33,166 nt of DNA from an uncultured Sphingomonas sp. GTDB taxonomy: Bacteria; Pseudomonadota; Alphaproteobacteria; Sphingomonadales; Sphingomonadaceae. The stretch is taken from contig CAJYJW010000238.1 of assembly GCA_913775025.1 (NCBI GenBank), positions 1 to 33,166 of the forward strand, given 5' to 3'. A program made the position numbers and the translations under genes. Under the pieces are notes generated by a model that saw only the letters and a list, made by a program, of their open reading frames with translations, was not told the origin of the DNA and searched no databases. Of the stretch, positions 23,682 through 31,249 are shown piece after piece (within the stretch, counting starts at the first letter, position 1; the number at the start of each line of letters is the position of its first letter).

Positions 23682-24446
23682 ATGCAACGCACTTTCTTGC
23701 TCACGGGATCGGCATCGGGGATCGGCCAGGCCACTGCCGAGCGCCTGCGTGCGGATGGGGAGCGCGTTATCGGCGTCGATCTGCGTGACGCGGACATCAC
23801 CGTCGATCTCGGCACCGCCGACGGGCGTGCGAGACTTGCGGCAGAGGCCGCCCGGCTTGCGCCCGATGGGCTGGACGGCGTGCTGGCCGGCGCCGGCATA
23901 TCCGGCCAGAACCTTCCTCGCGAGACGATTGCGATAAATTACTTCGGCGCGGTTGCGACGCTTACCGGCCTTCATCCCCTGCTGGCGAAAAAACCGCGCG
24001 CGCGCGCCGTCGCGATCTGCTCCACCGCGGCGCTGCTGCCGCATGATGATGAGGCGATGCAGGCCTGCCTGGCCGATGACGAGGCGGCGGCGCTCTCGGC
24101 CATCAGCGAGCGACCGCAGACGGCCTACATGACATCGAAGCGGGCCTTGTCGTTATGGCTGCGCCGCACGGCTGTATCGAAGACATGGGGCGGGGCGAAC
24201 ATCCTCCTCAACGGCGTCGCCCCGGGGGTGATCCAGACGCCGATGACGAAGCCGTTGTTCAGCGATCCCGAGATGGTCCGCCTGATGGCGCTCTCCAATC
24301 CGATGGCGGTCGACGGCTATGCCGAGGCGGAGGAGATCGCCGAGCTGATCGCCTATCTGTTGCGCTTCGAGGGGCATTATCTGGTCGGCCAGATCATCTT
24401 CAACGATGGCGGCACCGACGCCATCATGCGGCCGGATGTCTTCTGA
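23682..24446 (+). CDS. SDR similar to HsdA (3-alpha-hydroxysteroid dehydrogenase / carbonyl reductase)
   Basis: 254 residues. It aligns by eye along its length with Comamonas testosteroni HsdA (257): GSASGIGQAT, IGVDLRDADITVDLGTADGR, NYFGAVATL, Ser114 in ICSTAAL (also Ser114 in HsdA), a long insertion before Tyr149-x3-Lys153 (AYMTSK), GVAPGVIQTPM, and the distinctive end DGGTDAIMRPDVF. HsdA interconverts 3-alpha-hydroxy and 3-keto steroids with NAD. Relatives also include coniferyl-alcohol dehydrogenases, so the steroid role is probable but not certain. ATG at 23682 chosen for GAAGGGAT upstream; longer frames lack support. 23 bases before the next SDR start. Confidence 0.88.
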   Translation: MQRTFLLTGSASGIGQATAERLRADGERVIGVDLRDADITVDLGTADGRARLAAEAARLAPDGLDGVLAGAGISGQNLPRETIAINYFGAVATLTGLHPLLAKKPRARAVAICSTAALLPHDDEAMQACLADDEAAALSAISERPQTAYMTSKRALSLWLRRTAVSKTWGGANILLNGVAPGVIQTPMTKPLFSDPEMVRLMALSNPMAVDGYAEAEEIAELIAYLLRFEGHYLVGQIIFNDGGTDAIMRPDVF

Positions 24447-24469
24447 CCCACGATGGACGGAGCGATCAG

Positions 24470-25279
24470 ATGACGCAGGGCAGCATGAACGGGCGGGCGG
24501 CGCTCGTCACCGGCGCGGCAGACGGCGTCGGCCAAGGCATCGCTACCCGCTTCGCCGAGGCGGGCGGCGCGGTGATCGTCGCCGATTATGATCTGGCGAA
24601 GGGGCTGGAGACTACCGAGCGCCTGCGGAAACTCGGCGGCACGGCCGAGTTCGTTCACTGCGACGTTTCGCGCCGGGAAGCGGTGGTCGCCGCGGTGGAC
24701 GCAACCGTCGATCGTTTTGGCGCGATCGACGTGCTGGTGAACAATGCCTATCGCGGGCGCGGCCTGCATCGCATCGAGGATAAGTCGGACGACATCTTCG
24801 AGGATGCGATGCGCGTCTGCCTCTACGCGGCGAAATGGTCGATGGAGGCGGCGATGCCGCATATGCGGGCCCGTAGATGGGGCCGCATCATCAACGTCTG
24901 TTCCCTGAACGGCGTGAACGCGCATATGGGCAGCGCCGATTACAATGTCGGCAAGGAGGCGTTGCGAAGCTATACCCGCAGCGCGGCCCGCGAATGGGCA
25001 CGGCACGGGATCTGCGCGAACATTATCTGCCCGGCGGCCAAATCCGCGGCATTCCGCGCATTCGAAGCCATGCAGCCGGAGGTGGCCGCGGCGTCTTCCG
25101 GCGCTAACCCGATGGGACGGATGGGGGACCCCGCCGAGGATATCGGCGGCGTGGCGCTGTTCCTCGCCAGCGACGACGCCCGCTATCTGACCGGCAACAC
25201 GTTGTTCGTCGATGGCGGAGCGCACATCAACGGGGTGGCATGGGCACCCGATCTCGACAGCCTGTCCGCCCCCGCCTGA
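24470..25279 (+). CDS. Short-chain dehydrogenase/reductase
   Basis: 269 residues, classical SDR: GAADGVGQGIA (cofactor loop), DYDLAK after beta-2 (NAD preference), NNAYRG in place of NNAG, CSLNGVNAHMG with the catalytic Ser, YNVGK as Tyr-x3-Lys, and YLTGNTLFVDGGAHING near the end. It follows the HsdA-like gene on the same strand with 23 bases between and is likely co-transcribed. ATG at 24470 has GGACGGAG upstream; an internal ATG at 24485 is a weaker choice. A role on a second hydroxyl of the same substrate is an inference. Confidence 0.9.
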   Translation: MTQGSMNGRAALVTGAADGVGQGIATRFAEAGGAVIVADYDLAKGLETTERLRKLGGTAEFVHCDVSRREAVVAAVDATVDRFGAIDVLVNNAYRGRGLHRIEDKSDDIFEDAMRVCLYAAKWSMEAAMPHMRARRWGRIINVCSLNGVNAHMGSADYNVGKEALRSYTRSAAREWARHGICANIICPAAKSAAFRAFEAMQPEVAAASSGANPMGRMGDPAEDIGGVALFLASDDARYLTGNTLFVDGGAHINGVAWAPDLDSLSAPA

Positions 25280-25286
25280 CGCGACG

Positions 25287-25339
25287 GACGCCCCTGCACC
25301 GCGAGCCATGGATGCCGCACGGTTCGCTGGTCGGGCGTC
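25287..25339. terminator. Candidate bidirectional terminator between convergent genes
   Basis: Nested arms: gacgccc (25287-25293) with gggcgtc (25333-25339), and gcgagcc (25301-25307) with ggttcgc (25321-25327, one G-T pair). It lies in the 92-base gap between the convergent SDR and GMC genes. No long T-run follows, so termination is only suggested by position and fold. Confidence 0.4.
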
Positions 25340-25371
25340 TTCCCTGCCTCTGACGCCTGGGCGGATCCCCC

Positions 25372-26988
25372 TCAGACACCTGCCAGTATAAGCTCGGCGG
25401 CCTTTTCGCCGATCATCATCGATGCCGCGTTGGTGTTGCCCGTAACGATCGTCGGCATGACGGATGCATCGGCGACGCGCAGCCCCGCGATGCCGCGTAG
25501 GCGCAGCTTCGCGTCCACCACCGCGCCGGGATCGTCCGTGGCGCCCATCCGGCAAGTGCCGACGGGGTGAAAGATCGTCGCCGCACGCTCCCGCAGCCAT
25601 GCGTCAATCGCGGCATCGGTCACCACCTCGGCACCAGGCTCGTCCTCGGCGATCCGCCAGGGCGCAAGCGCCGGCTGCTCGCCGATCGCCCGCGCCATGC
25701 GGACCGCCGCCCGTAGGGTGGCGACATCGCCCGGGGTGGCAAGGTGGTTCGGATGTATCTCCGGCGCGGCGAACGGATCGGCGGAACGAAGCCGTACCGT
25801 GCCCCGGCTTTCGGGATGCAGCGCGATCATGTCGATTGAAAAGCCGTCGAACGGTTGCATACCCTTCTGACCGTGATTCACCATCGCGCCGGGAATGAAC
25901 TGGATCTGCACATCGGGCCGATCCAGTTCGGGCCGGGTGCGCAGGAAGCCGCCCGCCTCAAGCGAATTGCTGGCGCCGAGCCCGCCGCGCGAGATCAGAT
26001 ACCGCAGGCCGATCATCGCCGCGCGCCAGCCTTTTGTACGGCTCCACAGCAGGGGCAGGCGGGAACGGTAGGTCACCGCGATGTCGACATGATCCTGAAG
26101 GTTGCGGCCGACGCCCGGCAGCGCCGCCACGACCGGCAGGCCGAGCGCGCGTAGGCTCTCAGGATCGCCGATGCCGGACAGGTTGAGGATCTGGGGCGAT
26201 TGCATCGTACCCGCCGATACGATGATTTCGCGCGTCGCCGTGATGCGACCGGGAGTCCGATCCTTGCCGCTGACATATTCGACCGCGACGGCCCGCCCGC
26301 CCTCCACCACGATGCGCGTGACATGAATGTCCGTGCCCGCCGTCAGATTGGGTCGTTTCAGCGCCGGCAGCAGGAACGCCCGCCGGGCGCCGGCGCGTCG
26401 CCCGCCATCGATATTGACCTGATAGCGCCCGACGCCGTCCTGTTCGGCCCCGTTGAAGTCTTCCGTCTCCCGATGGCCGGCGCTGCGGCCTGCCGCGATG
26501 AAGGCGCGATAGATGGGATCACGCGAGGTGCCGTAGCGGACGGCGAGTTCGCCGCCCTGCCCGTGCCAGTCATCGGCGCCGCCCTCGAAATCCTCCATGC
26601 GGCGAAACAGCGGCAGCACGTCGTCGTAGCTCCAGCCGGCAAGCCCCATCTGCCGCCATTGATCGTAATCCGCGCGGTTGCCGCGAACATAGAGCATGCC
26701 GTTGATCGCAGACGAGCCGCCCCATCCACGCCCGCGCGGCACGAACATCCGTCGCCCGCCCAGCGCCTCCACCGGCTCGCTTTCGAACGCCCAGTTGCTC
26801 GGGTTCGCATCGCGCATCAGGGTCGCCATGCCGGCCGGCATGGTGGCCAGCAGGTGGGCGTTGCGTCCGCCCGCTTCCAGCACCGCCACCCGGTTCGCCG
26901 GATCGGCGCTCAACCGGTTGGCGAGCACGCAGCCGGCAGAGCCGGCGCCGATGATGACGTAGTCCGCCTGGTCGGGCAGCCCGCTCAT
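25372..26988 (-). CDS. GMC-family oxidoreductase (choline/alcohol dehydrogenase-like)
   Basis: 538 residues. FAD-binding YVIIGAGSAGCVLANRLS at the N-terminus, GMC signature 1 (GRGWGGSSAINGMLYVRG), signature 2 (SAGTMQSPQILNLSGIG) and the catalytic His/Asn end (HPVGTCRMG; TGNTNAASMMIGEKAAELIL). Oxidises an alcohol to an aldehyde or ketone, passing electrons from FAD to oxygen or a membrane acceptor. Last gene of the right-hand minus operon. Its ATG overlaps the stop of a 17-codon ORF (ATGA), implying coupled translation. The family includes cholesterol oxidase-fold, choline and polyethylene-glycol dehydrogenases, so the substrate is open. Confidence 0.94.
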   Translation of the reverse strand: MSGLPDQADYVIIGAGSAGCVLANRLSADPANRVAVLEAGGRNAHLLATMPAGMATLMRDANPSNWAFESEPVEALGGRRMFVPRGRGWGGSSAINGMLYVRGNRADYDQWRQMGLAGWSYDDVLPLFRRMEDFEGGADDWHGQGGELAVRYGTSRDPIYRAFIAAGRSAGHRETEDFNGAEQDGVGRYQVNIDGGRRAGARRAFLLPALKRPNLTAGTDIHVTRIVVEGGRAVAVEYVSGKDRTPGRITATREIIVSAGTMQSPQILNLSGIGDPESLRALGLPVVAALPGVGRNLQDHVDIAVTYRSRLPLLWSRTKGWRAAMIGLRYLISRGGLGASNSLEAGGFLRTRPELDRPDVQIQFIPGAMVNHGQKGMQPFDGFSIDMIALHPESRGTVRLRSADPFAAPEIHPNHLATPGDVATLRAAVRMARAIGEQPALAPWRIAEDEPGAEVVTDAAIDAWLRERAATIFHPVGTCRMGATDDPGAVVDAKLRLRGIAGLRVADASVMPTIVTGNTNAASMMIGEKAAELILAGV

Positions 26989-27038
26989 GCGGATGCGCCG
27001 TTTGCGGGAAGGGCGGGTGTGACGACGAAAGCACGCAT
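26985..27038 (-). CDS. 17-codon small ORF coupled to the GMC gene
   Basis: The frame MRAFVVTPALPANGASA starts 3 bases after the upstream ACAD stop, has AAAGGAT 6 bases before its ATG, and ends with TGA overlapping the GMC ATG (ATGA). It occupies nearly the whole gap between two genes. Its beginning, MRAFVV, resembles the start of MDR quinone/alcohol dehydrogenases, so it could be a relic; it could also be a leader peptide feeding ribosomes to the GMC start. No function can be assigned. Confidence 0.4.
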   Translation of the reverse strand: MRAFVVTPALPANGASA

Positions 27039-27041
27039 ATT

Positions 27042-28205
27042 CTATCCTTTCGGCTCACGCGGCAGGCCGAGCGCGCGTTCGGCGATGATGTTGCGCTGTA
27101 TCTGGTTGGTGCCACCGTAGATCGTCGCCGCGCGGGTGGAGAGGAACAGGTCCGCCATGCGTGAAAGCGGTTCATCCCCTGCACCGCCAACCTCGCCGCT
27201 TTGCCCCGCGACGTCCATCGCCAACTCGCCGAGATCGCGATACCAGCTTGCCCAATGCACCTTCTGCGTCAGCGCCGCGCGCGGTAGCTGATCAGCGGAA
27301 AGGATGCGCAGCGCTGTGGCCCGCATGATCCGAAGGCCGGCGTAGGCGCGCGTCAGGCGATCGCGGATCGCCGGGTCGTCGATGGTGCCGTTGGCGCGGG
27401 CGACCGCGACGATCGCATCATAATCGGCGATGAAGCCCATCTGCTGCCCAAGCGTCGATACGCCACGCTCAGTCATCAAAAGGCCCATCGCCACCGCCCA
27501 CCCGTTGCCGACGCCGCCGACCACGTTTGCCGCCGCCGTGCGTGCGCCGTCGAAGAATGTCTCGTTGAACTCCGCCTCGCCGTTCATTTGGCGGATAGGG
27601 CGCAGGGTTATGCCGGGTTGGCGCAGCGGCACCAGCAGGAAGGACAGACCCTTCGATCCGCGGCTTCCCGGCTCGGTACGGGCCAGCACGAATATCCAGT
27701 CCGCATGTTGGGCAAGGCTGGTCCAGATCTTCTGACCATCGATCACCCATTCGTCGCCCTCCAGCGTGGCGCGGGTACGCAGGCTGCCAAGGTCGGAACC
27801 GGCGTTGGGCTCCGAATAGCCCTGCGCCCAATATTCCTCGCCCGAAGCTATGCCGGGCAGGAAGCGGGCCTTCTGCTCGTCGCTGGCGAAGTGGATGAGC
27901 GTCGGGCCCAGCAATTCCACCCCGATATGGCTCATCCGGCCGGGCGCGCCGGCGCGGGCATATTCCTCCGCGAAGATCACCTGTTCGGCCAGGCTTGCGT
28001 CGCGGCCGCCATAGGCCTTGGGCCAGCCGATCACACTCCAGCCGTCGGCCGCCAGCGTGCGTTCCCACGCACGGCGTTCTTCGGGAAACGCGCTCTGGCT
28101 CTTGAGGTGGCGCAGCTTGGCGAAGCGGCCGGAAAGCTGCGTTTCCAGCCAATCCACCACTTCGGCGCGAAAGCATTCCTGCTCGTGTGTGAACCCTAAT
28201 CGCAT
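27042..28205 (-). CDS. Acyl-CoA dehydrogenase, catalytic subunit (FadE29/FadE17 type)
   Basis: 387 residues. N-domain MRLGFTHEQECFRAEVVDWL, flavin motif WAQGYSEPNAGSDLGSLRTR (126-145), WTSLAQHADWIFVLART, catalytic-base Glu247 in LLMTERGVS, and the C-terminus YGGTNQIQRNIIAERALGLP. Length and Glu247 equal mycobacterial FadE29. Dehydrogenates an acyl-CoA at alpha,beta, electrons going to ETF. Only one base separates its start from the stop of the next ACAD upstream, its likely partner in an alpha2beta2 enzyme. A second such pair is in the main operon, so the pathway probably uses two dehydrogenation steps on different chain lengths (inference). Confidence 0.93.
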   Translation of the reverse strand: MRLGFTHEQECFRAEVVDWLETQLSGRFAKLRHLKSQSAFPEERRAWERTLAADGWSVIGWPKAYGGRDASLAEQVIFAEEYARAGAPGRMSHIGVELLGPTLIHFASDEQKARFLPGIASGEEYWAQGYSEPNAGSDLGSLRTRATLEGDEWVIDGQKIWTSLAQHADWIFVLARTEPGSRGSKGLSFLLVPLRQPGITLRPIRQMNGEAEFNETFFDGARTAAANVVGGVGNGWAVAMGLLMTERGVSTLGQQMGFIADYDAIVAVARANGTIDDPAIRDRLTRAYAGLRIMRATALRILSADQLPRAALTQKVHWASWYRDLGELAMDVAGQSGEVGGAGDEPLSRMADLFLSTRAATIYGGTNQIQRNIIAERALGLPREPKG

Positions 28206-28206
28206 C

Positions 28207-29253
28207 CTAGGCGGCTTTCGCTTCGAGACCGATCAATCCCGCAAGGCGCGCGCGTGAGGCGGCGGGCGTACCCAGCAGGGTTGCCGCCCCTTGTGCGCGA
28301 CGAAAGAAGAGGTGCGCATCATGCTCCCATGTAAAACCGATGCCACCGTGCAGTTGGATCATGTCGCCGGCGCAGCGGCGCAACGTTTCGATCGCCGTGA
28401 AATGGGCGATCGCTGCCGCTTCGGCGAAGCCCTCATCCATTTCCGCCGCCGCCGCAGCCGCGTACAGCACGGCGGAGCGTGCCGCCTCGGTCGCGATCAT
28501 CATGTCGGCCATGCGATGCTTCAGCGCCTGGAAGCTGCCGATGGGGCGGCCGAACTGAACGCGCTGCTTGGTGTAATCCACCGTGCGGGCGAGCGCCGCC
28601 TCCGCAGCGCCCAGGCATTCCGCCGCCAGCGTGACACGCGCCCGGTCCAGCGCATCGGCGATAGCGGGCCCGGCCTCGTCCACCACCGCCACCGCCACGC
28701 CATCCACCGTGACGGCGGCCAGCGGGCGGGTGAGATCGAGCGAGGGCGCAGGCCTCGCCTCGAACGCCGTCATTACCGCCAGCCGCGTGCCGCCCACGAT
28801 CAGCAGCAGATCCGCGCTGTCGGCGAACGGCGCCAATCCCCGCGCCGTGACGTGCCAGCCGCCATTCCGCCGCGTGAAGGCCTCGTCCGTCACGAACAGG
28901 ATCGTCGCGATCTTGGTGCCATCGGCAAGCGCCGGTACGTCATCGGTCAGCCCCGTACCGATCAACAGCGGGATTGCCGTCCCGATACTCGGGATGAGCG
29001 GGGACGGCCACAGCCCCCCGCCCGCCTCGATCGCCACGAGCGCCAGCTCAATAGGCCCCAGCCCTGCGCCGCCCAATGCCTCCGGAACGGCGATTCCGCC
29101 GAACCCCATCTCGCCGATGGCATTGGCCCATTGCGCACGGTCATATCCTTGCCCACCCGCGACGGTAGCGCGTAACCCGGAGGCGAAATCTGCGAACAGG
29201 CCGCGGGCGGTTTCCGCCACAAGCGCCTGCTCCGGCGTCTCGACGAACTGCAT
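28207..29253 (-). CDS. Acyl-CoA dehydrogenase, partner subunit (FadE28 type)
   Basis: 348 residues, short for an ACAD and near FadE28 (about 339). It has the ACAD helical N-domain, a reduced middle domain and the C-terminal QLHGGIGFTWEHDAHLFFRR motif, plus VDYTKQRVQFGRPIGSFQALKH (seen as TKQRVQFGRPIGSFQALKH). The stretch equivalent to the catalytic Glu reads DRARVTLAAE, with no Glu at the base position. It should therefore work only with the neighbouring ACAD (27042-28205). The ATG overlaps the Rieske stop by one base (TGATG). The frame continues upstream inside the Rieske gene but the MQFVETPEQ start is clearly right. Confidence 0.9.
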   Translation of the reverse strand: MQFVETPEQALVAETARGLFADFASGLRATVAGGQGYDRAQWANAIGEMGFGGIAVPEALGGAGLGPIELALVAIEAGGGLWPSPLIPSIGTAIPLLIGTGLTDDVPALADGTKIATILFVTDEAFTRRNGGWHVTARGLAPFADSADLLLIVGGTRLAVMTAFEARPAPSLDLTRPLAAVTVDGVAVAVVDEAGPAIADALDRARVTLAAECLGAAEAALARTVDYTKQRVQFGRPIGSFQALKHRMADMMIATEAARSAVLYAAAAAAEMDEGFAEAAAIAHFTAIETLRRCAGDMIQLHGGIGFTWEHDAHLFFRRAQGAATLLGTPAASRARLAGLIGLEAKAA

Positions 29254-30368
29254 CAGCCGGCCGCCTGTGCGGGCGCAGGTGGCTGCTCGGCGTAGAATTG
29301 TTGATAATAGCGGCGATAGCGGGCGATGGGGCCGTCCCCCGCGCAGATGATCGCATCGTGCAGATAGACCTGCCGATCCCAGATCACCTTGTCCTGGTCG
29401 AACTGTTTGCAGATATCGCGGATCAACGCGCGGGCGAGGCCGGCACCCGCCCCTTCCGTCTGCGCGCGCGGCTGGGTGAAGGCGAAGCGGGCATGCACGC
29501 GGTCGCGGTCGATCGGCGTGATCGCGGCGACGAGCAGCGTCTCCGAAATGCCCTCGAAGCGGGTATAGGCCTGCCCCGGCCCGTTCTGGCCGTTGACGAT
29601 ACGACCATCCACCTCGCCGGCGGGCGTGCCCATTTTCGCGCTGACGATGCCGGAGCGGCGCTGCCCGTCCCACTGGATTTCCGCATCCGGGAAGCCCGCC
29701 GTGCCGTGGACGAACTGGAAATGCGCACTGTCGACGCCGTTCTCAGCCATCGACTGAAGCGGACCGTATACGAACCATTCGTGCCGCTGGTATTCGGTCC
29801 AGGCCGGGTCGCTGGTTTCGGGATAGTGATCCAGCGCCCATTTCGGCGCCTCGCCATGCGGATGGTACCAAGTCCAGATGAAACCGTTGGCTTCCTCCAC
29901 CACCCACTGGTGCGGGCAGGGCCGCTTGACCTGCGGCGGGATGGAGGGGGAATAGGCGATCTCCTGCACCACGCCCTGCCCATCGTAGCGCCATGCGTGG
30001 AACGGGCATTCGATGAGATTGCCCGAGACACGTCCGCCATAACCGAGATGCGCCCCCAGATGGCGACAATAGGCGTCGAGAACGCGGACCTTGCCGTCCT
30101 CGCCGCGCCACATCACCAGCTCGCGACCAAAATAGCGCAGCGGCACCGCCTCGCCCGCTTTCAGTTCGTCGGAATAGCCGAGTGCGAACCAGCCGAGGGG
30201 AAAGGGCAGATCGATGCCGCGTTCCTCCGGCGTGGGGCGATTGCGCACCTCCGCCACACGCCATTGCGCCAGAGCCTCGCCCTTCAGCTCGGACAGCATC
30301 TTCCACACCGCGACGGGGGCGGTGCGGGCATCGGTAGGGGCACCCAGCTTGGGATCGATGTCGGTCAT
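29253..30368 (-). CDS. Rieske non-heme iron oxygenase (KshA/DAF-36-like)
   Basis: 371 residues. The Rieske [2Fe-2S] ligands are Cys101/His103 (CRHLGAHLG) and Cys121/His124 (CPFHAWRYDG); the mononuclear iron motif is Asn210, Asp213, His216, His221 (ENGVDSAHFQFVHG), and a further acidic ligand is probably in IWDRQVY. The single-subunit layout and the CRHLGAHL...CPFHAW pattern recall 3-ketosteroid 9-alpha-hydroxylase KshA and the DAF-36/Neverland sterol desaturases. Hydroxylates or desaturates a hydrophobic ring substrate using O2 and electrons from a ferredoxin reductase, which is not in the window. GAAGGAC before the ATG; 11 bases after the amidohydrolase stop. Confidence 0.92.
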   Translation of the reverse strand: MTDIDPKLGAPTDARTAPVAVWKMLSELKGEALAQWRVAEVRNRPTPEERGIDLPFPLGWFALGYSDELKAGEAVPLRYFGRELVMWRGEDGKVRVLDAYCRHLGAHLGYGGRVSGNLIECPFHAWRYDGQGVVQEIAYSPSIPPQVKRPCPHQWVVEEANGFIWTWYHPHGEAPKWALDHYPETSDPAWTEYQRHEWFVYGPLQSMAENGVDSAHFQFVHGTAGFPDAEIQWDGQRRSGIVSAKMGTPAGEVDGRIVNGQNGPGQAYTRFEGISETLLVAAITPIDRDRVHARFAFTQPRAQTEGAGAGLARALIRDICKQFDQDKVIWDRQVYLHDAIICAGDGPIARYRRYYQQFYAEQPPAPAQAAG

Positions 30369-30379
30369 CGCTTCGTCCT

Positions 30380-31249
30380 TCAGTCGAGCTTGAGCGCACG
30401 ACGCGCATTGTCGCGCAGGAATCTGGGCCATACGTCCGGTTTGAACGGAACCTGATCCAGATCCGCAAAGATACGGTCAAGGCTAAGACCCATCGGGAAA
30501 TAGCCCGCATAGATAATTTTATCCGCGCCGCGCGTGTTGGCGTAATCGATGATTGCCTTGGGATAATGCTTCGGCGCGAAGGCGCTCGTCGAGTAATAGA
30601 GATTAGGATATTTTATCATCAGCTTGACGGCCAATGCTTCCCAGGGCTCCGCTCCATGCCGCATGATGAAGCGCAGTTCGGGGAAGAACCAACATACCTC
30701 ATCAATCAGTTCGACATGTTGCGGCGCCATCGGAAGACGTGGCCCTGGCACGCCCACGTTCACCAGCACGGCGATGTCCAGTTCGCAAGCGAGCGTGTAG
30801 ATCGGCCACATCCGCTTGTCGTTGATCGGCACCTGCGGCACGCAGCCGCTCGGGAATACGCTGATCGCCTTGATCCCCACCTCGGCATGGGCGCGGCGGA
30901 TGGCGCGCACCACATCGACCCCGCCGTTTGGATCGACCGGCATGTCAAAGATGAAGCGATCAGCGAAACGATCGCGCACGATATCGTTCAGCGGCGAGCC
31001 TTCATTATAGCCGATCAACGCCTGATCGATGCCAAAGCGATCCATCTCGCTTACGGTCCAGCCGGGCAAGTCGTCCACACCCTCGGCGGTCGGAATATTT
31101 CTGAACATATATTGTGCGGGCATCGCGAACTGGTCGAGGCTTTCCCGGTCACGCAGCAGCGGCTTGAAGAAATTGAACCAGTCGGACCGGTCCTCGCGCA
31201 TAGGCACGCCCAGCATCGTATCGATAACCTTGATGTCACGCGGGCGCAT
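30380..31249 (-). CDS. Amidohydrolase-fold protein with altered metal site
   Basis: 289 residues with the TIM-barrel pattern of amidohydrolase_2 (ACMSD-like) proteins: IKVIDTMLGVP at strand 1, DLPGWTVSEMDRFGIDQALIGY, MWPIYTLACELDIAVLVNVG, ELRFIMRHGAEPWEALAVKL, KIIYAGYFPMGL. In typical members strand 1 carries HxH and strand 8 carries a metal Asp in GSDxP; here they read DTMLG and AGYFP, so those ligands are missing while the middle His (RHGAEPW) stays. It may bind metal differently, be a non-hydrolytic lyase or bind ligand only. GGAGGAG 7 bases before the ATG; overlaps the ligase stop by 14 bases. Confidence 0.82.
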   Translation of the reverse strand: MRPRDIKVIDTMLGVPMREDRSDWFNFFKPLLRDRESLDQFAMPAQYMFRNIPTAEGVDDLPGWTVSEMDRFGIDQALIGYNEGSPLNDIVRDRFADRFIFDMPVDPNGGVDVVRAIRRAHAEVGIKAISVFPSGCVPQVPINDKRMWPIYTLACELDIAVLVNVGVPGPRLPMAPQHVELIDEVCWFFPELRFIMRHGAEPWEALAVKLMIKYPNLYYSTSAFAPKHYPKAIIDYANTRGADKIIYAGYFPMGLSLDRIFADLDQVPFKPDVWPRFLRDNARRALKLD

